Below the pieces are notes generated by a model. The model was given only the letters and a program-made list of their open reading frames with translations, was not told the DNA's origin and did no database searches. From IMG/VR virus record IMGVR_UViG_3300025687_003918, positions 1 to 33,083 of that record: a stretch of 33,083 nucleotides of DNA; one strand, given 5' to 3'. This document shows, piece after piece, positions 7,812-15,540 of the stretch. Numbering within the stretch: the first letter of the stretch is position 1; the number at the start of each line of letters is the position of its first letter. This DNA comes from a virus. The translations under genes were made by a program, and so were the position numbers.

Positions 7812-8492
7812 CTTGTTTTTAAAGTACGTATACCTATCTAAATTATGATAGTTTTTCCAAGACGGTACACATTCTATATCAGGTAAATTATCAAAAATTA
7901 TGATACCTCGAGCAGCGTCTTCAGGTGTCATATAATAGTGATAACCCGAACAACTAAAATCGCCTTGTTCTTGATCGTAAATATTCGTTCTTCCGTCATA
8001 TCTAACCAACTTTAGCCAATTTTTTGCATCTTCATTGTTAGTTAATATCATGCCTCCTTTCCCGATACAAAGCATCTTTTTTATTTGAAACGACACCACA
8101 AAGAAGTCATCTACAAATGTATTTGGCTTCCACAACGCTGCTGCATCCCAAATTGGATATGGATCCAGTTTATATATTCCTTCCCATTTCTCATCTGTTA
8201 ATGCAAAATTACAACCTGCGTGTTCTACTTGCATAGGAACGCTTCCGTATGTGTATCTAGGGAGTCGTATAGTGCCGGATGCATTTAAATATTTTAAACA
8301 AAGGAAAAGTCCATGACTACAACAATCAACCGCAATCCCGTATTTTGCACCAAAAAAACTAGCAATCTTATTCTCAAATATATCCACAATATCGTATGGG
8401 TCAGAAAATTCGTACCCTTGAGTTTTTAAATATTCTAATTCCGGTCGCCGGAACTGTTGGAATATATTATAAAGAGGCCATTTACTATGCAC
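7800..8492 (-). CDS. Short DegT/DnrJ/EryC1-type PLP aminotransferase
   Basis: 230 residues from a GTG at 8490-8492, preceded by AGGA; no ATG is available upstream of the conserved part. FFGAKYGIAVDCCSHGLFLCL (47-67) is the phosphate-binding start of the fold, WDAAALW (115-121) carries the ring-stacking aspartate of the usual E-D-A-A-H motif, and SFQIKKMLCIGKGGMILTN (134-152) is the SFHxxK lysine segment, placing the Schiff-base lysine at Lys139. Family members are usually 360-400 residues; here the C-terminal small domain is almost absent. The enzyme may be a minimal form or a degenerate remnant. It overlaps the glycosyltransferase-like gene upstream, and both are AT-rich. Likely role: amino-sugar synthesis. 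Confidence 0.8.
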   Translation of the reverse strand: MHSKWPLYNIFQQFRRPELEYLKTQGYEFSDPYDIVDIFENKIASFFGAKYGIAVDCCSHGLFLCLKYLNASGTIRLPRYTYGSVPMQVEHAGCNFALTDEKWEGIYKLDPYPIWDAAALWKPNTFVDDFFVVSFQIKKMLCIGKGGMILTNNEDAKNWLKLVRYDGRTNIYDQEQGDFSCSGYHYYMTPEDAARGIIIFDNLPDIECVPSWKNYHNLDRYTYFKNKLIS

Positions 8493-9537
8493 TATTTTGT
8501 CCTATATTAACAAGATCTCTATCGCATCGATCGTAGAATGAATTTATATATCCTTTACTAAAAAAATGATCATAATTAAACTCAAGTGTTTCATGTTCCA
8601 TTTCATGCAAATCATGTAAATCGTTAAACGATAGATTTTGGAATTTTCCTAACATCTCTAATATTTTTATCAACCGCTCAATTGGATTAATAATGTTATC
8701 AAAATCATAGTCAAATATACTATATTTTTTAAAACCAAGATATTCTTCAACGTAATTATGTATGTTATATGGACCATAGATTACAAATAGCCCTCGGCTA
8801 ATTATACTATAAACAAATTTTTCGCTTACACCCGACTGCTCGGTTGCCAGGGTTTCACTTACAATATGTACAAAACTTTCGGCGAGTCTTTTTTCTAAAA
8901 CTTGAAAATTTTTTTGATGATTATATCGCCGGTAGTCAATTGAAAAAATTTGCTTGTTAAATAGTTCATCATTGTATTCAAAAAATTTATTATAAAAATT
9001 CTGTTTACCTGTTGGTGATTCTTGTATAATGTTTCCATCTACTGTGTCTCTATCTAAAATAAAATTTTTTGTGCTGTAATCGGCATTGAACCACCCAAAT
9101 TTATGAAGAGCAGAGAGTAAAAATTGTCTAGATACATGCTCAGTTCCATTAAAAGATACTACGAAATTTTTTATATTTTTAGGTATATGAGTGTTACATT
9201 GATGTAAATCGTATACCAGCCCAAGCCATTGTACTGGGCTGTTCTCGACAAATTCTAAATTTTTATATTTAGATATAGATGCTTTAGTAAAAGATATAAA
9301 AGTATAGACTTTAATTTTTTTATTTTTTTGTTGAGCAAAATTATCGATAAACTCATATAAACTGTTTGTCCCGTCTGAGGATACTCCTCCTAAATGATCT
9401 GTTAGATAAATTTCTCCATATAATTCCAATATTGATGCAATCTTTTCAAAATTATCATAGTCAGCAGGACCAAGCTGTATTTCAACAGGAGGATTATATC
9501 CTAATTTTAGATAATCATATAATTTTTTAGTTATCAT
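8485..9537 (-). CDS. Glycosyltransferase-like protein of unknown specificity
   Basis: 350 residues. The recognisable part is the C-terminal third: FVHIVSETL, then SEKFVYSIISRGLFVIYGPYN and YLGFKKYSIFDYDFD, the SEK...P-x-I-x-x-G-P...LGF pattern seen in glycosyltransferase-like proteins of marine phages and bacteria. The N-terminal half (YLKLGYNPPVEIQLGP, GEIYLTDHLGG) has no motif I recognise. AAGGA stands 7 nt before the ATG. The gene is visibly richer in A+T than gp32 and uvsX on either side, with many AAA, TTT and ATA codons, suggesting recent acquisition with the aminotransferase downstream. Confidence 0.6.
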   Translation of the reverse strand: MITKKLYDYLKLGYNPPVEIQLGPADYDNFEKIASILELYGEIYLTDHLGGVSSDGTNSLYEFIDNFAQQKNKKIKVYTFISFTKASISKYKNLEFVENSPVQWLGLVYDLHQCNTHIPKNIKNFVVSFNGTEHVSRQFLLSALHKFGWFNADYSTKNFILDRDTVDGNIIQESPTGKQNFYNKFFEYNDELFNKQIFSIDYRRYNHQKNFQVLEKRLAESFVHIVSETLATEQSGVSEKFVYSIISRGLFVIYGPYNIHNYVEEYLGFKKYSIFDYDFDNIINPIERLIKILEMLGKFQNLSFNDLHDLHEMEHETLEFNYDHFFSKGYINSFYDRCDRDLVNIGQNSA

Positions 9538-9561
9538 TATTAGTCCTTAATTTAGCAAAGG

Positions 9562-9593
9562 ACTCACACCCGAGAAAGACCTCGGGTGTGAGT
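9562..9593 (-). terminator. Strong 13-bp hairpin after gp32
   Basis: The arms at 9562-9574 and 9581-9593 are perfect complements around a 6-nt loop (GTCTTT on the minus strand). It lies 15 nt past the gp32 stop and before the next gene. No T-run follows, so it may stabilise the 3' end of the gp32 message or mark a processing site rather than terminate on its own. Confidence 0.6.
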
Positions 9594-9607
9594 ATTATAC
9601 CCTTAAA

Positions 9608-10585
9608 TTATGAGGACTGCCGTGCGCGAATCATAGCAAGGATATCTTGTGCCTTGTCTGCGCTCGCTGCTGGCGCTGCTTCTACCTTAGGTTCTTCTAC
9701 AGGTGCTGCTGTTGGCGCTGATGCTACTTCTGCTACAGGTGCTGCCGGAGCCGCTGCTACTGGAGCAGGTGCTGCTGCACGAGGTGCATCATCGTTGCCA
9801 AAGTTCATACCTGCCGGTTTGAAATAAGACCCCCACTTATCTGGATCGTATGCCTTGCCATCAACTGATGCTTCAAACATTTCAGTCATAACCTTCAATT
9901 CAATGTCACCTGGCTTGTTAGGAAGGAACGATTTGAGATCAAATAAGCCATACTTTTCAATCGCTTCCATTTCGTCTGCATTAAGCGCAGATTCCTTACG
10001 AGCCCAACTCGAAGTTGAATAATCAGCATAACCACCCTTAGTGGTCTTTGTAATGCGGAAGTCAAGTCCATTATTATAATCAGTTGGCAATTCTTCCATA
10101 TCAGGATCCATTAGTGATGCCTTAATGGTAGTAAAGATTTGCGGACTAATAATGAACCGACGAATTGGATTCTCAGGTGTCTTGTCGTCTTCCATTGGAT
10201 TGGCATGAACAAAACCCTGGAACAAGTAACTACGCTTCTTCCAGTATTTGCGACCCATATCTTCTAGCGATGGATCTTTGAACCAAGTGCGAACTTCTGT
10301 CAAAATTGGACACGTTTCATTCCACATTTCTACGCAGGGTACTGTCACAACAACCTGCTTGTTATCTCCGCCTACCACGCCGTTGAATGGCAAACGAATC
10401 ATTTGGCGTTCAATCCAAAAGAATGGGTTAGAGGTGTCACCATCTGGAAGGAAGCGGACAGTTGCAGTATCCCCTTCATTAATGTTCCAGTGTGGGTAAA
10501 TGGCGTTGTCGCCTTGGAAAGTTGAGCCTGCGCTCTTGTTTTCTTGTGCTGCTAGACGAGCACGAATATCTGCTAAAGATGCCAT
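9608..10585 (-). CDS. 32: gp32 single-stranded DNA-binding protein
   Basis: 325 residues against 301 in T4. The start MASLADIRARLAAQENKS is the basic N-terminal cooperativity arm, followed by YPHWNINEGDTATVRFLPDGD and FFWIERQMIRLPFNG, the opening strands of the OB-fold core. The zinc region is reduced: only C84 and C92 are present, in ...VPCVEMWNETCPIL..., where T4 has three cysteines and a histidine. Residues 267-310 are an alanine/proline-rich linker, and the protein ends QDILAMIRARQSS, echoing its own N-terminus. It coats ssDNA during replication and repair and would work with UvsX and UvsY. Expression appears to be driven by overlapping early and late promoters and a repeat-bearing leader. 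Confidence 0.93.
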   Translation of the reverse strand: MASLADIRARLAAQENKSAGSTFQGDNAIYPHWNINEGDTATVRFLPDGDTSNPFFWIERQMIRLPFNGVVGGDNKQVVVTVPCVEMWNETCPILTEVRTWFKDPSLEDMGRKYWKKRSYLFQGFVHANPMEDDKTPENPIRRFIISPQIFTTIKASLMDPDMEELPTDYNNGLDFRITKTTKGGYADYSTSSWARKESALNADEMEAIEKYGLFDLKSFLPNKPGDIELKVMTEMFEASVDGKAYDPDKWGSYFKPAGMNFGNDDAPRAAAPAPVAAAPAAPVAEVASAPTAAPVEEPKVEAAPAASADKAQDILAMIRARQSS

Positions 10586-10595
10586 AGTATTTTCT

Positions 10596-10643
10596 CCTTA
10601 TGCCTTATGCCTATGTTTTTTACCTTATGCCTAAGTGTATGCC
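10596..10643 (-). promoter_or_regulatory. Repeat-bearing gp32 mRNA leader, candidate translational operator
   Basis: The 5' leader carries GGCATAAGG three times (10596-10604, 10603-10611, 10623-10631) and a fourth partial GGCATA (10638-10643), all in the same orientation. The copy nearest the gene runs into the AAGGAG ribosome site. T4 gp32 represses its own mRNA by binding cooperatively over an unstructured repetitive leader; the layout here suggests the same control with a different repeat. Confidence 0.5.
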
Positions 10644-10693
10644 TAGAATGTTTTTACTAAAACAAACAAAACTATTGCTACACTTACCTAGTA

Positions 10694-10723
10694 AGTATAA
10701 CACAAAAGTATTTAGCGTGTCAA
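10694..10723 (-). promoter_or_regulatory. Sigma-70-type promoter of gp32
   Basis: Minus strand TTGACA (10718-10723), 18-base spacer, TATACT (10694-10699). The predicted start near 10687 gives a leader of about 100 nt. Confidence 0.75.
10709..10716 (-). promoter_or_regulatory. Late-type promoter box nested in the gp32 promoter
   Basis: GCTAAATA followed by CT lies between the -35 and -10 elements of the sigma-70 promoter. Its predicted start is near 10703, so late transcripts would carry the same repeat leader. Confidence 0.4.
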
Positions 10724-10738
10724 CTCAAAAACGGTAAA

Positions 10739-11608
10739 TTATGTGCGAGATATTGTTAAAACACGATTCCACACACCTGTAGACACCTGTAGACCCTGTT
10801 TTTGAAAGTATTCCGGTGTTTTATCGCGATCTGTACCAAAAAAAGTTTTTATGTATGTAGGTGCGTGATCAGGCTCCGGTTGACCGCCATCATCGATTAA
10901 CCAATATTCAAAGCGCGATTGTTGCTTGTCTATTAAAATACGCCATGTTTCTAATAAATCCCACTCTGTCATACTTTGATGTTCTGCTGTAGGGCCGTAT
11001 CCAATAATACGTTCTTCTCGCATTAAGTTAAAATGAACAATGTTTGAGTCGTTACCGTTTACATCAGATATATGCCTATATAACCCATGTAAATCATCTC
11101 TAGATACCCATCTAACAGGAATATGATGCGTGTATACATTATCGCCGTCGATGTTTAATGTTTCGCTGATTCCTAGCATTTGTTTTAAATACGAATACTG
11201 CTGCGCATTAATTAATGTATTGTGCGTCTTTTGATAATTGTACGGAACTTCGTTTGCGGCAATTAGTCTTTCGCAAATAACATCTCCGTCTGTTACGTAC
11301 CAAAGATCACCAGGCAAAAATCTATCTAAATTTAGTTTTATCAGTTGTTGCCGTAACCATCCATCCCATATATAAGGAAATTTAAATTCCGAAAATAACG
11401 TGTAAGTGGGATTTAATCCAGGAAAATTTAGATTAATTGCTGTTTTTAAATCTTGTAAATAATTTGGCCAAGCATCCCATTGCGGACCCAAATCATCCAC
11501 AAAAATATACCAGGACGGACGCCATTCAGTTATTTCCAAAAAGTTTTTGATGGTACCTAGTGTGGATAAAAAATGGCCAGGATAATTTATGAGTGCTGCT
11601 GCGTGCAT
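10739..11608 (-). CDS. Glycosyltransferase-like protein (DUF6492-like)
   Basis: 289 residues. LWYVTDGDVIC near residue 102 supplies a DxD-type metal motif within a GT-A-like strand, preceded by FKFPYIWDGWLRQQLIKL, a pattern I associate with DUF6492 glycosyltransferases. YWLIDDGG and the C-terminal GTDRDKTPEYF are not diagnostic. It stands alone: a terminator lies upstream, its own late-type box abuts the ATG, and the gp32 promoter begins 11 nt before its stop codon. It is therefore probably a late gene used during virion assembly or host-surface modification. No Shine-Dalgarno is visible. Confidence 0.65.
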   Translation of the reverse strand: MHAAALINYPGHFLSTLGTIKNFLEITEWRPSWYIFVDDLGPQWDAWPNYLQDLKTAINLNFPGLNPTYTLFSEFKFPYIWDGWLRQQLIKLNLDRFLPGDLWYVTDGDVICERLIAANEVPYNYQKTHNTLINAQQYSYLKQMLGISETLNIDGDNVYTHHIPVRWVSRDDLHGLYRHISDVNGNDSNIVHFNLMREERIIGYGPTAEHQSMTEWDLLETWRILIDKQQSRFEYWLIDDGGQPEPDHAPTYIKTFFGTDRDKTPEYFQKQGLQVSTGVWNRVLTISRT

Positions 11609-11614
11609 ATAAAG

Positions 11615-11622
11615 TATTTAAC
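11615..11622 (-). promoter_or_regulatory. Late-type promoter box before the lone glycosyltransferase
   Basis: GTTAAATA followed by CTTTAT and then ATG. The predicted start is one base before the ATG, so the transcript would be essentially leaderless. Confidence 0.55.
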
Positions 11623-11624
11623 CA

Positions 11625-11650
11625 ATAAAAAACGGGCTAACGCCCGTTTT
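11625..11650 (-). terminator. Intrinsic terminator after the 1276-residue gene
   Basis: The minus strand reads AAAACGGGC, loop GTTA, GCCCGTTTT, then TTATT: a 9-bp stem (11642-11650 with 11629-11637) and a T-rich tail, 22 nt past the stop at 11673. It separates the large gene from the next late unit. Confidence 0.85.
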
Positions 11651-11672
11651 AGTTTAGCGTATATCGCCGGGC

Positions 11673-14600
11673 TTAGTTGCCCATTCCCGCTAATCGTTTG
11701 ATATCTGCTAATGCTGCATCAATTTGTGCGCTTAACTCAGCACCTTTATCAGCAATCTTATCGCCTAAGTTCTTTTCTTTAGGTTCTGCAGACACAATTT
11801 CAACATCCATGTCTGAGGGAATACCTACAGGAACATCAGTTGGCTCTAACATGCCCACTGGATTTTCTGGACGGTCTAGTTGGCTAGTAGCAGTAATGCC
11901 GTGTCCTAGTTCCAGGTCTAAGTCGTTTTCTAGTTCTGTTAAACTTTCATAAATGCCCTTGCCAAACATGTTTGATCCTCCGGTAGTTTCGCCTTCGCCT
12001 TCTTTTGCCATCTTGGTAGCAGTTGCGTACATGACTTCTTCACCACGCTTACCGTAACGCTTTTTGAAGTCTGCTTTTGATTTCTTCATGCCCTTAACAT
12101 ACTTTTCGCGTTTCTTTTCTTCGCCTTTGGTTAGAGAACGTTCGTCTAGTTTAGGTTCTTCACCAAAGAAAGCATCAACTTTCCTTTCGCCATATCTGTC
12201 ATCAAGGACTTGTCTAATTGCACCTGCTTTATCATAACCCTTTAGGTCAACAACACGATGATTGCGTCCAATGATGTTGCGAAGATCAGCAATGGACTTT
12301 TTCTTAAGTGCTTCGTAGTCTTTATAGATTGGTGAAGACTTATCTAACTTAGCTTCATCAAGTTCGACATCTTCTGCTACAGTTCTAATAATTTCAGCAA
12401 TCCTTGATGCTGTGGCTTGTGGATATGTCTTAACTGCCCACTCAAATTCTTTTTCAATCATTTTCTCAACCGCTTCAGGATTGTTGCCGTATTTTACTAG
12501 TAATTTAGCTACGCTATCTTTGGTAACTTGTGATTCATCATTGTTTTTCTTTTGCTGACTCTTCTTTTTTTGCATCATTGCAGCATAGTTTTTGGGTATT
12601 TTATAACCAGCTTCATCAAGGTCAGATTCTTTGCTTTCGCCTTTTAGCCCAAGATCCATTACATCCATTCCCATCTTTCTGGTAGTCGGAACTTTGCTCT
12701 TGCTACCGTCACCATGCTTGGCTAGGTATTGATTCCACGCTTCATCGCTGCCTGGAGCAAATTCACGTTCTTGATGTGCTAGTGCTGCGGTTTGATCTGA
12801 TGCTGGATTAGTGCCATACTTAGCACTTACACGATCTAGATCATCAATGTCCATTTGATCGCTCCAGCCTTGACCTACATTAAGTCCTTTCTTTTTACCA
12901 GTTAAGTTATCTAGACCTAAGTCCATTACTTTAATACCAGCGTTCTTCTTAAGACCTGCAAGTTCTTTATCTGTAGCAGCCCGGTTTCTTTCATAGTCTG
13001 CTGTAGAACCTGCATCACGACCTAGGATACGAGCAACTTCCATATCTCTATAGAACTTGTCTTCTTTATCCTGTGCTGCTTTTTTAATAGCATCTGCTTT
13101 TGATCTTGCTGCTGCTAGTTTTTCTGGTGTAACACCTTGATCTAAACCATACTTTTTAAGCATCATTGATCTACGTAGATCATTTCCGGCTTTGTAAGAA
13201 CCGCTAGTTAACCAATTTTCAATTTCGTCCCACTCATTGTCAGCATCCATATCGTACTTGGTCATGTTGTCTCTAGCCCAATAATCTGGATCCATGTTTG
13301 GATCTCTCCAGTTTGATAAATTTCCTGAAGGGCCTACTAACACTCCCTTAGGACCTACACGAGAATAACCCGGTGGTAATTCTTCTCTTGGTGCTTCTTC
13401 AAGTTTCTCGTCCTGCATGCCTTCTTTGCCAGGAACAATCTGTTCTGGATCTTCAATTTCGTTATCTTGCTGACCAAACTTACCAGCGTTAGCTTCTTGT
13501 GTCTTCTTTGCTCCGGGAGCAATTGTTGGCTGCGGCTTAGTTGGCTTACGATCAAAACCGTAATTAGGATCGTCACGTGGGTCGTCGCGTTCTGGATCGT
13601 ACGGTTCTGTGTCTGCTGGTGCAAACCAATCAACACCTTCCTTACCCAGTTCGCTTGCGTTTAGTTCGCCTAAAATATCATCGTTTAACTTAGCAGCACG
13701 TTCGTCTTCGGTCATTTCTAACAAGCCTAGTTCGCGTGCTTGTTTTTCTAGTTTAGCAATAGCATCCTGAATTGCTTGCATGCTTTCTAAATCTTTTAGA
13801 TTAGGATCCATCATCATGTTATACAGATGCTTGCTCTTGACTAGAAAATCTTCGCGATTTTTAATTTGTCCGCCTGTGCTTGGATCATCTAAATCGCTGT
13901 ATGCTTCCTGAACTGGTTCTTGGAATGCAGTAAAGTCTTCGTATACTTTTTCTTGCATGCCTGCTAGTTTGCGCCATGCATTCATTTCCAGCATGTGATC
14001 GCGCTCTTGTTTGCGTTGTTCTTCACCGGTGTCAATATCTAATTGCTCACCAACTGCTTCTTTGTTTAATTCATCTTCTTGATAGGCTTTTAGCTCATCA
14101 ATTGAGTCAAAAGGACCAGCAACAACTTTGCCATTTACTAGTGCAAAGAAACCTTGTGCGGTTTTAATAGCACTCATTCCATATTTGTTCATTCCACGTG
14201 CGCCAACATCCGCAGCTTCTTCAAACTCTAGTTCATCAGTATCGGTATCGCCAAATACACGAGCTGCTAGGTCTTCTAATCCAGGATAGCTATCGCTGTA
14301 TTCTTCAATCCAATCTTCAATTACGCTGCGAGCATCTGCTTCTGGGTCTTGATCTGCTAGTGTACCTAACCGATCAAACAGTTCATCATCTCCAATAATG
14401 TCGTATAACACATTAGTAGCGTTCATAGCGTCAACTCCAACTGGTAGAGGTTGTGCTAAAATATCTTTTAATTCTTTGATTTTAGCTTCGTCATCTGGAA
14501 TAGCCCAGGTGCCTTCAGTTACGTTTTCCGCCCAGTTGGCAAATTGATCAAATTCTTTCATGATTGGTTCCTTGGATTGGGATGGTTGTAAGTTTTGTGC

Positions 14601-15503
14601 AATATATGGAAGTGCTTCTTCAATCTGTGTCGGTACCGTTTTTGTTATAAACGATCCACGTAATGCGTCAACAACAGCAGAATCTTGTTCTAGTACAGCA
14701 GGATCCCATGATTCTTTATACGCATTGTAACCGCGTTTTCCTGCTAGACTTTTTAATCTACCGCGCACAGTTTGATAACGATCACGACCGGCAGCGACAA
14801 CTTCATATTGTTCTGCATCATCTTCAGTAATGGTTTTTGTTGTTCTTACAAATCTACTTAAAATATTTGCTTCGCGAACCATGTCTGTGATATGTTGTCC
14901 AAAAACATCATATGGTGTGCCGCCTTCGGCCACGTGACGAGCCATTGCACGTCCACCTACCAGTGTAGTAAATGGTAGTTTAAAGCGTTCACCTTCGGTG
15001 TTCTCAACATATAACTTTTCAATGTTGCGAAAGCGTTGTTCACCTTCGCCTAGTTCGCGGCTATGAACAATCTTTAAGCGTGTTGTGCCCGGCTTATCAT
15101 TGTAACTGGTACGTTTGGTTCCGTTCCAGCCTTCAAATAAACCTTCGTTAATAGCAGCCATGCCCTGCATGCTGTACTTTAACTTGTTTAGATTCTTTAA
15201 TGTAAATGTTAATAAGTTGCGTGTAGCGAATGTTTTTAGTTGGTTTAAGAAATCATACCAACTGTCTTTGTCATCGCCTTCCATGTTCTTGCCAACATTA
15301 TCGCCGTAATATACTTCAAAGTTTCCTTCGTCATCTAACAAAATAACCACAGTTCCGTAGTTGTTTTGAGATGTTTCAAAGTCAAACGAAAACATTTCAG
15401 CATCACCAGGATTCGTTTCTGGCTTGCCTTGATTAGTTAGTGTTTTGACTGTGTAGTCACGACTTACAAGTAAATTAAAAAGATCTGTTGCTGTGCTATC
15501 CAT
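11673..15503 (-). CDS. Large acidic protein of unknown function, probably virion-associated
   Basis: 1276 residues, the longest gene here. The N-terminal 400 residues look like one folded domain (LFNLLVSRDYTVKTL, GTVVILLDDEGNFEVYYGDN, YGTVVIL strands, FKLPFTTLVGGRAMARHVAEGG); I recall similar sequences as uncharacterised proteins of marine T4-like phages. From about 430 on it is acidic, low in hydrophobics and modular, with VMDLGL twice about 90 residues apart and a basic module near 1123-1168 ending KRYGKRGEEVMYATATKMAK that recurs in other marine phage proteins. Several (I/L)xE-A/G sites (INEG, LFEG, LDEA) would suit a T4-type prohead protease. A late box lies 24 bases before the ATG and a terminator follows, so it is a single-gene late unit. 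Function unassigned. Confidence 0.85.
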   Translation of the reverse strand: MDSTATDLFNLLVSRDYTVKTLTNQGKPETNPGDAEMFSFDFETSQNNYGTVVILLDDEGNFEVYYGDNVGKNMEGDDKDSWYDFLNQLKTFATRNLLTFTLKNLNKLKYSMQGMAAINEGLFEGWNGTKRTSYNDKPGTTRLKIVHSRELGEGEQRFRNIEKLYVENTEGERFKLPFTTLVGGRAMARHVAEGGTPYDVFGQHITDMVREANILSRFVRTTKTITEDDAEQYEVVAAGRDRYQTVRGRLKSLAGKRGYNAYKESWDPAVLEQDSAVVDALRGSFITKTVPTQIEEALPYIAQNLQPSQSKEPIMKEFDQFANWAENVTEGTWAIPDDEAKIKELKDILAQPLPVGVDAMNATNVLYDIIGDDELFDRLGTLADQDPEADARSVIEDWIEEYSDSYPGLEDLAARVFGDTDTDELEFEEAADVGARGMNKYGMSAIKTAQGFFALVNGKVVAGPFDSIDELKAYQEDELNKEAVGEQLDIDTGEEQRKQERDHMLEMNAWRKLAGMQEKVYEDFTAFQEPVQEAYSDLDDPSTGGQIKNREDFLVKSKHLYNMMMDPNLKDLESMQAIQDAIAKLEKQARELGLLEMTEDERAAKLNDDILGELNASELGKEGVDWFAPADTEPYDPERDDPRDDPNYGFDRKPTKPQPTIAPGAKKTQEANAGKFGQQDNEIEDPEQIVPGKEGMQDEKLEEAPREELPPGYSRVGPKGVLVGPSGNLSNWRDPNMDPDYWARDNMTKYDMDADNEWDEIENWLTSGSYKAGNDLRRSMMLKKYGLDQGVTPEKLAAARSKADAIKKAAQDKEDKFYRDMEVARILGRDAGSTADYERNRAATDKELAGLKKNAGIKVMDLGLDNLTGKKKGLNVGQGWSDQMDIDDLDRVSAKYGTNPASDQTAALAHQEREFAPGSDEAWNQYLAKHGDGSKSKVPTTRKMGMDVMDLGLKGESKESDLDEAGYKIPKNYAAMMQKKKSQQKKNNDESQVTKDSVAKLLVKYGNNPEAVEKMIEKEFEWAVKTYPQATASRIAEIIRTVAEDVELDEAKLDKSSPIYKDYEALKKKSIADLRNIIGRNHRVVDLKGYDKAGAIRQVLDDRYGERKVDAFFGEEPKLDERSLTKGEEKKREKYVKGMKKSKADFKKRYGKRGEEVMYATATKMAKEGEGETTGGSNMFGKGIYESLTELENDLDLELGHGITATSQLDRPENPVGMLEPTDVPVGIPSDMDVEIVSAEPKEKNLGDKIADKGAELSAQIDAALADIKRLAGMGN

Positions 15504-15526
15504 TATATTTCTTCATTAATACACAG

Positions 15527-15534
15527 TATTTAGC
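15527..15534 (-). promoter_or_regulatory. Late-type promoter box of the 1276-residue gene
   Basis: GCTAAATA followed by CT. The predicted start at about 15521 leaves an 18-nt leader with a weak GAAGAAA before the ATG at 15503. Confidence 0.6.
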
Positions 15535-15540
15535 CCACTT

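Noticed and set aside
9596-9601. TATAAT on the minus strand downstream of gp32 as a promoter
   Set aside because: No -35 element lies 16-18 bases upstream, and a strong hairpin follows at once.
9588-9827. Plus-strand alanine- and glycine-rich open frame
   Set aside because: It is the mirror of the alanine/proline-rich linker of gp32 and has no ribosome site or promoter.
13355-13664. Overlapping open frames on both strands inside the 1276-residue gene
   Set aside because: Low-complexity out-of-frame shadows of a gene with continuous coding and clear promoter and terminator.
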